DNA of 64,000 nucleotides from Dipteris shenzhenensis (taxonomy: Eukaryota; Polypodiophyta; Polypodiopsida; Gleicheniales): NCBI GenBank assembly GCA_047967505.1, contig CM106540.1; one strand, given 5' to 3'. Both the position numbers and the translations under genes were made by a program. The notes under the pieces were generated by a model, which was not told the DNA's origin, ran no database searches, and saw nothing but the letters and a program-made list of their open reading frames with translations. Positions 47,010 through 59,000 of this stretch are shown here, one piece after another (positions within the stretch are counted from its first letter, which is position 1; each line of letters begins with the position of its first letter).

Positions 47010-50000
47010 ATGGAGGAGCATTTCGTCCTTCGAGTGCCTCCCTCTGTTGCTGAGCGTCTGGACCGAGTTCTAAGCGAGAATCCCTTGTCGATTGACGATG
47101 ATAGCATCGACCTTTCTTTCTTAGGTTGGTCTTAACTTCAACAAATTGCTGTTTACACTCTCTATAACGGTCTCTTTTGTCACCGAACAGTAGCGGACTA
47201 TCCCCTACGAATTCCATGATCACAAGCACCATTGCGATCAATTTGAGGCAAAACAGGATTTACAGGAAGGTTTCAGGTCCGGAATCCAACATTGCAGAAC
47301 GAATAGATGCTTTCCGAACTCCGAGTCATATAAAGTGACACAGATGCTAGTTTAATTTGCTGTGTCTCATCTCGGAACTGAGAAAGTGCCGTGAGGTACT
47401 TTTTTCCAAGGGATTGTCCAAATTTTCTAGAATCGAGAAGACACTTCTCTTGGGGGTGGATAGGGAGCATTAATGACTACAGTATCTCCACATTTGATTC
47501 TCATCTAGAAAACGAAATCTCTTTCTCTCTCTCTCGATAAGCGGCACGAAATGAAATGGAATTTGAAGCGTCCATTGAGCAGATGTGCAGAACTTGCCGA
47601 CAAAGAGATGTAAAAGGGCATCTAAATAGATCGTGACTGTGTTACAAGAACAAGATGCGTAATTCGCTTCGAGAAAGTTCTGCTTCAATCCGAATATTCA
47701 CGGGAATGCAATCGAAAAAAAAAGAGGGCACAGGATGAACAGCGATGCAACATTTCGCATGCTGTTCTAGCAGAAGCTTTCTTTGATTAAAAGCTACCTA
47801 AATTTTCCAGTGTAGCTGACAGATGAGCAGGTTCAAAAGGGTGCATCAGAAAGTCCTCTGTCTTCAGTAGTAGGTCTTGGGAAGATTCATGCACATGACT
47901 TGCCCTACATTTTGAGATAAAAGGGGCGTATCAAGACATGGTGGGACCACGGTAAAAGAGAACTCCCAAGCTTCAAAGAATTGCCTCTCTTGTGGTCAGG
48001 ATAGATGATATATGATTAGAGGAACCTGCTAAACACGCAGCTTGCATTTGCAAACCAGCAATGACAGTATCTCATGGGGAGCAATAAGCAAAATACTATT
48101 GCTCTGAGGCTGAGTACATGGCTGCAAATGCAGTAGACTCCTATTTATAGGGCTTGGAAGCCCTCACAGATCTGGCTGACCAGACCCACAGACTGGCCGA
48201 CCAGACTGTATAAATCCCAACCAGCCAGCTCTACTCCTAAGTGGTCTTCCACTGGCCTGACTCCTGCTGTGCTGCCAACCGGCCCAGGTAGGTGCAGCCT
48301 GCTCCTGCAATCAGCTGACCAGCAGACTTCTTATTCATGGCTTATATACTGCCCACTCTGGGTCCCATCTGCTAGCCCTCAATGTGGGCCCTTCTTCCCA
48401 CCACTTTGCGCCTGTCAACAGCCCTGTATGAGCCTTTAGATGCTGCCCATGTGCCATCTACATTGCTGCCCACATGGCAGCCTTCTCTCAGATCTGCCCC
48501 TGTGGCAGCTTTTATATGGCATGTATCTGATCCTGACCATTGCTCCCCTTTGTCCTCATTTGGGGCCTCGCAGGTGGGGAGGTGACTACTAATTTCCACT
48601 CCTCTCACCAACTCACCATGGGCCTATACCCACTTGTTGACGTAGATGCTCCATCACCTCCCATGGGAAGCTCACAGGAACAAGCCGAAGGCGTCCTTGA
48701 TATTTAGTCCTCGAACCGGCAGGTTAGCCGTCTTGGAACACAGTTACCATCCAAGTGGCATCAACAGTACATGGCACCACTCTCCTTGATCATATACATT
48801 GTCCAATGCTTTTTTTGCAGTATTCGCCAATTCAAGGTGCAGGATTACCAGATCTGCCGTCATTCCAATGCTCAAAGGCAGGGCCTCAGCATCCTTTTTC
48901 TCCCACTCTTCCGCCTCATCTAGACTTGGAAGTTTTTACTGCCTGTCGTCCATCCTGGGGGTTCAGGTCCCTCTTGTTATCACCTTCCATAGACCTAAGA
49001 CCAATACAAACTACACAATCCTTGCTCGAGAGGCATACTCTATGAAAGAGTGAACGGTCTATGAGACTGAAAGAACCTGATACAACGAGCTGAAGGGGTA
49101 GAGCCTCTAAGCCCGGCGACACAGCGATGGTCACCTGGAAGTCAAGCCTGAAGAGCGGGGGGGGGGGCAGCAATGCAAGAGGCTGTGGTGGCATAGAGTC
49201 AGTGATGGGATGCTGACAAATGTTGCTGTGTGTGGTCTGCTGTGGTCTCCTGGCTATGGCCCTGCGATAAACAAGTGCCACTGTCACTGTTCCACTGAGC
49301 TGGAAAGCATGGAGGGACGGTCCCCGAGTCTGATATGTGCCTCAAGCCACTGGCGGGTCTGCTGTGTCTCACTCTGGTCCTCGGATCTGCCGTCTCCCTG
49401 AGACCACCTGTTACGCTCCCAAAAGGGACACACCCATATACAAAATACCATGCTCTAAGTGTGCCTTGCTGCTACTCCACCTTGCACCAAACAGAGAGCT
49501 TCAGCTGCTGTCCTACTGCTGTTCACCTTCCTTTATATGCTTGACCCAACAATGGCCTTCAGTGTCCTCCAAAAGTCCAGGGCAGGGCTATGCTGCTCCT
49601 TTGTGTGCAATCCTTGCTTTTCTCTGGAGATCTGCTGATAGATTGCTACTGGACCTCCATGCCCCCCCTGTTTATAGGGCGTAGAACCCCCCACAGGTCT
49701 GGCCGACCAGTCTATAAATCCGACTAGTCAGCCGTACTACTGACCGGTCTGCCGACCCTGCCACATGGGAGGCTCCTAGTGGTCTGACTTGTGCTGTACT
49801 GCCGACTTGTCTGTGATAAGCCTGACCTGCTCCTCCAGTCTGCTGACCAGCAGGCCTATTTTATGGCCTATGCGTTGCCCACTCCAGGGCCATAAAATAA
49901 GCCTTACATGTGGGGCCCTTCTGCTGATCACTTTGGGCCTGTCAACAGCCCTGCATGAGACTTACATGTGGGACCCTTCTGCCGACCGCATTGGGCCTGT

Positions 50001-53000
50001 CAACAGCCCTGCATGAGCCTTAGATGTGGGGCCCTTTTGCTGACCACTTTGCGCTTTTCAACAGTCCTGCTTTAGAATTTAGATGCTCCATGTGGCAGCC
50101 TTTGTTGCTGCCCACATGGCAGCCACCATGGGATCTTGTGCTCCTATTTCTCTGTCAGATCTGCCCCTGTGGCAGATTTCTTCTCTGCCCATGTGGCATC
50201 TCTCTCGCCCCAATCATTGCTATAGGTACTCCTCCCCATGCCCCCCTCATAGGTGGGGAGGTGACTGCTAACTTACAACATATATGAGCTCCTTGGTGGT
50301 GCTACTTCCTAGATATATGAGCTCATAGGTGGGGAGGTAACTCCTAACAGCATGAAGGATAAGGGTGAGGTTTGCCATTCTGAGGCAAACGTGTGTGGCA
50401 GTTGAAGATGTATGAGCTCATATTTACAGACGGATGCTAATCTGAGTGTATGAGTTCAGATTTGCAGACAGATGCTGATACTTGGCTTCAGGGACATACC
50501 TGGCTTGCTGCAACAGCAGTTAATGGGAGGATTAATCAAGGATTTTTTATCTCTATGCATGAATGTTGATTTTCGTTGCATGCTTTGGGCACAATGTTTC
50601 TCCAAATGGAGGGCGGGGGCCTTCCAAACAGACAAAGGGGGAGTTCTCATGGGGGAGGCATTGAGAGCCTTGCGTTTGTTGGTCACTGACGTTGGTTTCA
50701 CAGCTGACTTGAGGACATTTCACCAAGGTTGGAGCTACATATCATTAGTAAGCTGAGGAGCAGAAAGGAGACTGTAATAATAGCAGAGAACAATATCGCT
50801 TCAAATGTCTGAAGTGTTAGAAGTATGTGTGATCTATACAAGAGGCCTCTCTTATATACAGAGCGAAGAGCTTCACATGAGAAAGTATACACTTCAAAGG
50901 GTGTGTCCATGAAGAGGTGTGTACCTTTTGGTGAAGGGTGCAACCACAGAGGCTACATTACAAGGTTACAAATAGAAGTGTTCTCTTCATAAGTGCATGC
51001 CCCAAGTTGTAGCTCTTGTGAAGGTTGTGCCTCATGGGAGGTGACCGATCAAAGGGGCATACCCTTCCACAAGTGTCCATTCATCCAACCATCCATGAAT
51101 AAATTAGGAAAGGGACACATCCCAGATCATGACATCGTGTAGAATGAATCATGTTTGATGCTGAAAATACTGTTGTAAGATCTCAGGAATTGCTGCATAT
51201 CTTACCTTAATCACTTCAGCACTTATTTACAGCTCACAAAGCATATATCACAACCATTAACCATTGCATGATCACCATTTGGCATTTACCCAGTTGTTCA
51301 CAAACGAAACCACTGAAAAAGGGATGGAGGCTAGAATGCCTCTGCTCAACAAACATAGACAAGTGCACCCGATTGGCCCCAAACACCATGGCACCCCTTT
51401 CGGTATTTCTTTATATTTCACAGTGAAATGATTAAAAGTTGCATCTGGGAGACCTTCCCTGCAAGTGAGCACGCAGCCCCAATTCACTAAGCCTTCGCAA
51501 GGCTTTCAAGCATAGAACACCATCACATAAGTGCACTTAACCCATAGGCTCAACCCAAAGGCATTCTCTTTTTCGAGTGCAATTCCATTGGCTATCCAGA
51601 TGCAATCGCACTACACCCCAGCTCCACTCTCTTTGAGTGGTTTCCAGATGGCATTCACAAAGCTTTTCAAAGCTCCAAAATAAAATCAGCAAAGTACCCA
51701 ACCAAAGAATGACTCATGTAGCACTGCGTGGGCACCTGTGAGCCAAGAAAGAGGCAGCACACGAGGCCAACCAATAGCTTATGGCAAAAAGAAATTGCAG
51801 CAGCAAAATCACAACTCACCAAGTCCTAGAAACTCGAACCAAGTCCTCAATCCTACGAAGGGGAAAAGCATCACTACGAAGGGGAGGCAGAGGGGAAGCC
51901 ATCGGGCCAAACGGAAGTCGAGGAATCCAAACGGGTGAGGAGTTATGAAGAAAAACGGAATTCAGCTGAAGGAGGCTGAAAAACCAGTCCAAAATCTCAA
52001 CAAAGGGAGAAGATGAGAGAGAAAACCACACATGTGAAGTTTAGAAGACCTAGGAAGGTCCAGGAATGGCAAAGGAGCATGTAGAAGGCACTAGAGCCAC
52101 CTGGAACTCTAGGGGGGCCACTGAAGGTACATGGCCCTCTAGGGGGCCCATTAAAAATGCCACATCATCATTTTCCAACAACCACTCTTTTAATTCCTTG
52201 GAATGCCTTTGGGCCTAGGGATTAATTACGCTTATGTGCTAGGCACCATGCCGCATTTAATTACACATTATTAAGCCCATGCTTGGACTTTTAAAACCAA
52301 AGTTGTCACGGTCTTGTAGTACATTAAAGTACTTAGAATTTCACGCCCCCGTGACATACCCCTCTATGTTTCTAGTGCTCCTGCTCATTTTTAGAGAACA
52401 CAATGATGTCATCGAAGAAAGTGCCCACAAACTTTCTGTGCGCTTTAAAAATTCTGTCCATCATTCTATTGAAAGTGGCAGGTGCATTAGTCAAACCAAA
52501 AGGCAGCACAGGGAACTCTTATAAGCCAAATGAAGTGCGGAAGGCAGTCTTGTAGACATCTTCAGGCCGTATCCTTATCTGATGGTATCCACTTTTAAGG
52601 TCAATACGACTGAACATTGAGGAACCTTCCAACCGATCCAATATATCATCAATGCGTGGAATTGCAAAACGGTTCTTAATTGTGACTTTATTCAAAGCCC
52701 TATAATCAATACACATTTTCCAACTACCATCTTTCTTTTGCACAAGCAACATAGGGGAACAGTAAGGAGAATTACTTGGCTGTATTAATTCCTTTTCCAA
52801 GAGTTCCTTCACTTGTGACATTATCTCTTCCTGTTGTGCCTTACTCACACGATAGGGAGGTATATTAGGTGGTGAGCTTCCTGGAATTATATCAATTTGA
52901 TGATCCTCGAGCCTCTTGGGAGGTAATTCTTGAGAAAGTGCATCTGAGAAGCAATCCTGAAAATCTGAAATAAAAGCAGCCCTTTCTCTATCTAAAGTAG

Positions 53001-56000
53001 AAAGAGTAGAGCCTTCCTGAACTGGTTGGCTGTCCTCTTTGACAAAAATCAAGTACGCTGAAATATGATGCTTTATTACATTGGAAATACAAGAAGCTGA
53101 AACTACAGGGATGGACTCCCCTTTCAACTTTACATCAAGTACATGATTTTTGCCTCTATGAGTTAAATAAATCTTCTTGTTTCTCATCTGCACATCAGCC
53201 TTCACCCTGTACATCCAAGGCATCCCAAGCAAAGCATCACACTCTGGCAAAGGCATAATGTAGAAGTCCTCTGCATCCTGATATCCCTGGATATGCATCC
53301 TCAACTTGCCAATGATAGGAGTGACAAGTGTGTTGAGTTCAGGGTTGGCCATATCACACATGCCGGATGGCTCCATTTCCTCAGGCTTGATGCCAAGCCT
53401 TCCTGCCATATCAGGAGTTATGAAATTCGCCTTTGCGCCAGAATCAAAGAAAAACAAGCAATTCTGATTTCTGATTTTTCCCCATGCTCTGCACATCTCA
53501 GTCTTTTTCGTTTCCTCTTCATCATGTGCGTGTGGCAAACTCCCAATCACATCTGGAAGAAGTCCTGCGGAAGGTTTAGGCCTTTTGCCCTTCTGATCAG
53601 CCTGTTTATCACCATTCTTATTATCATGTGACCTGTCTCTTTTCTTGAATGGGCAATCATAAGAGCAGTGTCCCTCTCCTTTGCATATAAAACATTTGTT
53701 TTGCTCCATGAGTGACTTTTTTCCTTCGTCAGATAACTTGGTACGGGGCTGTTTATTAGGCTGTCCACGCCTTTGACCAGCTTTGAATTGGGCTTTTCCT
53801 CCCTTTTGAAACGGTCGTTTGCCATAATTTTTATTTTCAGATTTGATGTCCTTATCCTGGTGTTTGGCAGCCCGTTTGTTGTCTTCTTTCTTGCTGTCCA
53901 TAAAGCCCAAATTCTTCTCCTGCATCCATGCATATGCTGTCCTTGCATTCTCAATTAATTGAGTCATAGAACCCACCTTGGTTTTGATGCATTAATCACG
54001 TAGCTCACTAGGCAATCCACAACAGTACCTCTCTATTTGCTCTTTCAAAGAAGCATGCTTGTAAGAGCTCAATGGCAGCAAAACATCCCAAAACCTCTGG
54101 GTGTAATCATCAAGATTCTTGCAAAGTTTGTATGACAAGTCATGCCAGTGTGAAAGTACTTCAACTTCAAAAGTTGGAGTAAGCCAAGTAGAAGAGAACA
54201 CTTGCTTAAATTCCAGCCAAGTAGCAGGTGCATCTCCATGAAGCATAAGGGTGGTGTACCACTTAAGTGCATTGCCTTTCAAAAATGTGGCGACCTTCCT
54301 CATCTTGGATGCTTCTATAAACAAACCCCCAAGAAATGCAGCATCAAACTGTTGAAGGAATGTGAGGGCTTTGTACTTGTCTTGTACTCCATTATATGTA
54401 TCAAACCTGACATGAGAACCACCATCCTTAAATTCTTTATATACATTTGATATTGGCTGTCCCAAAGATGGCTGTATATTTGCAGCATTCCCTTCACTAG
54501 GGAGAGCCATGCTTGGCTGAACATTAGGCATGGGAGCATATGCTGTGGCTTGCATGCCTGGCTGCATTCCCACATTGTCATACATGGCTTGTTTTCTATG
54601 CCCAATTGGCGGTGAAATCAACATAGCATCAAAGATAGAATCTGTACCAAAATATTCAGGTTGTTGCCTCAAATATAGCTGAGGTGGTTGAGCCACATTT
54701 ATGGACTGCACATTATTATTTTGAGGAGTAGAAGTACCCAAACCAAGGCCTTGTGCTGGCTGCTCATACTGTTGCACTGGCTGTACTTTTTGTACCTCTT
54801 TCTCAAGTGCTCTTTTGGGTAATCCCTCTCTTTTGGAAGCTGAGTCATTTTTTATGGCTGTCCCTCATGGGAAACTGATGCATGAGTGTGCGGTCCGCCA
54901 TGAGAAGCTGATGCATGTGTGTACTCACTCTTTCCGTGCTTGTGCTTGTGCTTTGTTTATTTCTTCTTCTTTTTGGCACTTGCACAATCTGAGCCAAATT
55001 TTGAGCCAGCTGAATCAAAGCAGTCACTGCACTTGCAAGCTGTGCATTCAACATAGAAGCATCATCTGACTCACTGCTAGAACTAGTATCACCGTTGAGC
55101 TCAGCTGTAGCTTCATGTGTGGCCTGCTCAAAAGGCATTTGTTGTGCTCCCTGCAGCTGTACACTAGTTGGATCATTAAGGCTTTCCTGCCTTCTCCTTT
55201 GAGGAGTTGTGGAGCTCTCTTGCTCATGGGTACTCACCATGTTTATGGTTGTAATATTCAGCTGTCAAAAAGTGTAGCAAAGATATCCTTCCACCAAACT
55301 ACCGAGGCCCACCTCTTGAGAAAGAGTGTGTGGTATCTCGGCAATGGAACCAATGAAACCGGCCTCTAATCACTCAGAGTGCAGTGGAACTAAACCTTTA
55401 ATCACTTCAGCACTTATTTACAGCTCACAAAGCATATATCACAACCATTAACCATTGCATGATCACCATTTGGCATTTACCTATTTGTTCACAAACAAAA
55501 CCACTGAAAAAGGGATGAAGGCTAGAATGCCCCTGCTCAACAAACATAGACAAGTGCACCCGATTGGCCCCAAACACCGTGGCGCCCCTTTCGGTATTTC
55601 TTTATATTTCACAATGAAATGATTACAAGTTGCATCTGGGAGACCTTCCCTGCAACTGAGCATGTAGCCCCAATTCACTAAGCCTTCGCAAGGCTTTCAA
55701 GTATAGAACACCATCACATAAGTGCACTTAACCCATAGGCTCAACCCAAAGGCATTCTCTTTTCCGAGTGCAATTCCATTGGCTGTCCAAATGCAATCAC
55801 ACTGCACCCCAGCTGCACTCTCTTTGAGTGGTTTCTAGATGGCATTCACAAAGCTTTTCAAAGCTCCAAAATAAAATCAGCAAAGTACCCAACCAAAGAA
55901 TGACTCATGTAGCACTGCCTGGGCACCTGTGAGCCAAGAAAGAGGCGGCACACGAGGCCAACCAATAGCTTATGGCAAAAAGAAATTGCAGCAGTAAAAT

Positions 56001-59000
56001 CACAACTCACCAAGTCCTAGAAACTCGAACCAAGTCCTCAATCGCCAAGAGGAAGTAGTAGCCAATGCCTAATTGCATTCTCAGCCAAAGAGGAGTGCAA
56101 AGGCATGAAGAAAGAGCATTTACAAGAGCCGAACAGCAAGAATTTCACTGAAAAATGTGAAAAGAAGCACTTCTGTCGCAAAGAAATGGGAGTTCTTGGG
56201 CTCAAAAGAAGCGTGCTTCAGAGAGGAATGCATTGAGAAGGTTTTGGAGAAGTTTCATCGCCGGAAAGTCCTCCAAAACTGAGAAAAACCAGTCAACCAG
56301 CGCGTGGGATCACTCGAAATTCAACAGAAAGCTGTAGCTTTGCAAGAGGAGAGGCCCAGGAGGCAGTAGAAGCAAAAAGGTAAAAAAAAAGCCACTTTTG
56401 CAAATTCGACCAGCAAAAGAAGTGCTCAGCTCTCCTTCTACCAAACGCACGGAGGGAAAAGCATATCACTACGAAGGGGAGGCAGAGGGGAAGCCATCGG
56501 GCCAAACGGAAGTCGAGGAATCCAAACGGGTGAGGAGTTATGAAGAAAAACGGAATTCAGCTGAAGGAGACTGAAAAACCAGTCCAAAATCTCAACAAAG
56601 GGAGAAGATGAGAGAGAAAACCACACATGTGAAGTTTAGAAGGCCTAGGAAGGTCCAGGAATGACAAAGGAGCATATAGAAGGCACTATAGCCACCTGGA
56701 ACTCTAGGGGGGCCACTGAAGGTACATGGCCCTCTAGGGGCCCCATTAAAAATGCCACATCATCATTTCCCAACAACCACTCTTTTAATTCCTTGGAATG
56801 CCTTTGGGCCTAGGGATTAATTACGCTTATGTGCTAGACACCATGCCGCATTTAATTACACATTATTAAGCCCATGCTTGGACTTTTAAAACCAAAGTTG
56901 TCACGGTCTTGTAGTACATTAAAGTACTTAGAATTTCACGCCCCCGTGACAACTCCCCATATCAAATAGGACAATGAACTGATGCCCATTAGCTGTGCCA
57001 TAAGCTCGAATAAGAGCCTTCTTTTGGTCTGAGAGGTTGCTCTCCTTCTTACCTTGAAAGACCACCGAGGGAACGGCGTTTAAAGCAAGGAAGACTACAT
57101 TTGTAGTTGAGGCTGGTGGCGGGGCTGGAAGAGCCAATACATTGGTGATGGAAGAAATAGGCGCTTTCGTAGCCTTTTCGACAATGTGGTGGCAATGAAA
57201 GCAACGATGTTCTTGGTGGTACCGCTTTTGTTTATCGGACTATAGATAGCCTCCCGCAATGCCCGCTTTAGCCTTCTCATCTGGAGACATCTTGGGCTTG
57301 GATTCCTTCTGACAAAAAAATGGCCGTCGTTCTTTTGAAACTGGCTGTCCTTCTAATGATCCTTACCCGCCGTGTTGGTTGACTGCTGCGGGGCTTTGGA
57401 ATCCTTCTAGAACTACTTGGGCTTTCCCCAGTTCAGCATCATTTCTTGATTCTGGGCAAGAGTTAGCGCCCGCTCGTAATCGGGCGGGTCAAAGTTTCGG
57501 ACATAAAAATGAATGTTAGTGTCCAATCCCCGAATGAATTGCTTCATCTTATTGCTTTCAGACACGTCCAACTGCTGCGCCAGTGTGATGACCTTGTTAC
57601 TGTTAGACAACACAGGCAACCCATTTTTGGAGAGACGATAAAACTCATCCTCCAGATTAAGCATATACTGTGGTGGTAGAAAATGGGCTTTGAGATCGGT
57701 CACAAACGTCGCCCAAACGAAATTTGTCTCAAAAATTGTTGGGTCAGTATGCTTACTAGCCCAATGTGGCCACTAGGTAATCGCCTGACCTGTAAGATGA
57801 GGGACTGCTAGGTGGACTTTATCTTGCTCATCTTGAATTCGCACTAACGGAAAATGAGCGACAAACTGATGAATAAACTGAAGGATAGCTGATTGGTCAC
57901 ACTTACCATCATACTTGACAAAATTTGGTGTGGACCAGGTGAGCAGAGTTAACTTTGTCGATGACGAAGCTGTGGCAGTGATGCGCTCAAACTGGCGTGC
58001 ATAGTGGCTAACATCTGTTTGTGCTGGAGAAGCATTGCCTCTCGGTCTAGTTTTTGTTGCCTCTCTGCCTGGGGAGCTCTGCACATTGCAATGCCTCCTC
58101 ATTTTTGCGTTCCTCATGCATAAACAAGGGCAGTTTTTCAAAATCTGTGGTTCCTCTTTCTTAGACGTTGTTTTGTTTGGTCTAGTTGTCTTCTGCTTTC
58201 TTCTAGCTGGGGTGAATGTTCTTCAAGTTTTTGTAGGAGGATCCGATTCTGCTCCATAATATTGTCCATTTTTTGGGTGTCTTTCTTCTCTTCATAGTCT
58301 TTAAAATTGATGTCTCTCCCCTAACCTTCTATGGCGCTTGATTGTGTGTCCTTTCCGGATCTCAACACAACGATACACTCGCGGTAGTAAAGCTGGATAC
58401 AAACTGAAGCTCTGATACCAATGTAACATGCAACGGTTATCTGATCGTGTAATCACAGAAAGACCTTTAAAGATACAGACCGAAGCTCTGATACCAATGT
58501 GACATGTAATGGTTATCTGATCGTGTAATCACAGCAAGACCTTCTTTAAACCTTTAGCGAGGAATTAGCGTTATGCACCATAGAGAGAGAAAGGAGATGA
58601 GGGTAGAGAGAGAATGGAGTCGACAACCGATTGGGTCCCTGTACCCACTGAGGGACCCCTCTCCCAAACAGGGGAAATTTGATTTATACTTGGAGAACTA
58701 AAAGATACAAATAACACTCTTCGAGAGAGCACGGAAACGCGCTTCTAAAGAGTACACTGTGCACACGTATTGCAGACCCAAAGACCTGAGAGGCAATGCC
58801 AACCAATACTGAGACCTTGATGCTGTCCACAGTGCACACTGACAATGTAGGGCACTTCTGCAAGGCAAGGAAGAAGCTTGTGCTGTTCACCGGGATGCAA
58901 GGTTACTGCGTGAGGAAGCTAGGAGTAATAGAATATAAGAGAGCGCTGAGATATGAATGAGATATAGAGCTGAGAAGTGAGCTGTGTAAAACTGTAAAGA

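Larger units (their letters stand above)
51205..56951 (-). mobile_element. Ty3/Gypsy element with two LTRs, lacking RNase H and integrase
   Basis: In - strand order: 5' LTR (56951 to about 55396), a possible primer site (about 55358-55338, starting TGGTTCCATTGCCGAGA, resembling a tRNA-Asp-type site), gag-pro-reverse transcriptase (55240 to about 52390), a polypurine tract (about 52367-52357, agaggggta) and the 3' LTR (52356 to 51205). The retained polypurine tract next to the 3' LTR shows that RNase H and integrase were removed by internal deletion rather than by loss of the 3' end. The two LTRs appear 97-98% identical by eye outside one large gap. Confidence 0.85.

Noticed and set aside
46895-47241. 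- strand frames across TAF7 exon 1
   Set aside because: The + strand exon matches the TAF7 N-terminus and splices in phase; the - strand frames match nothing.
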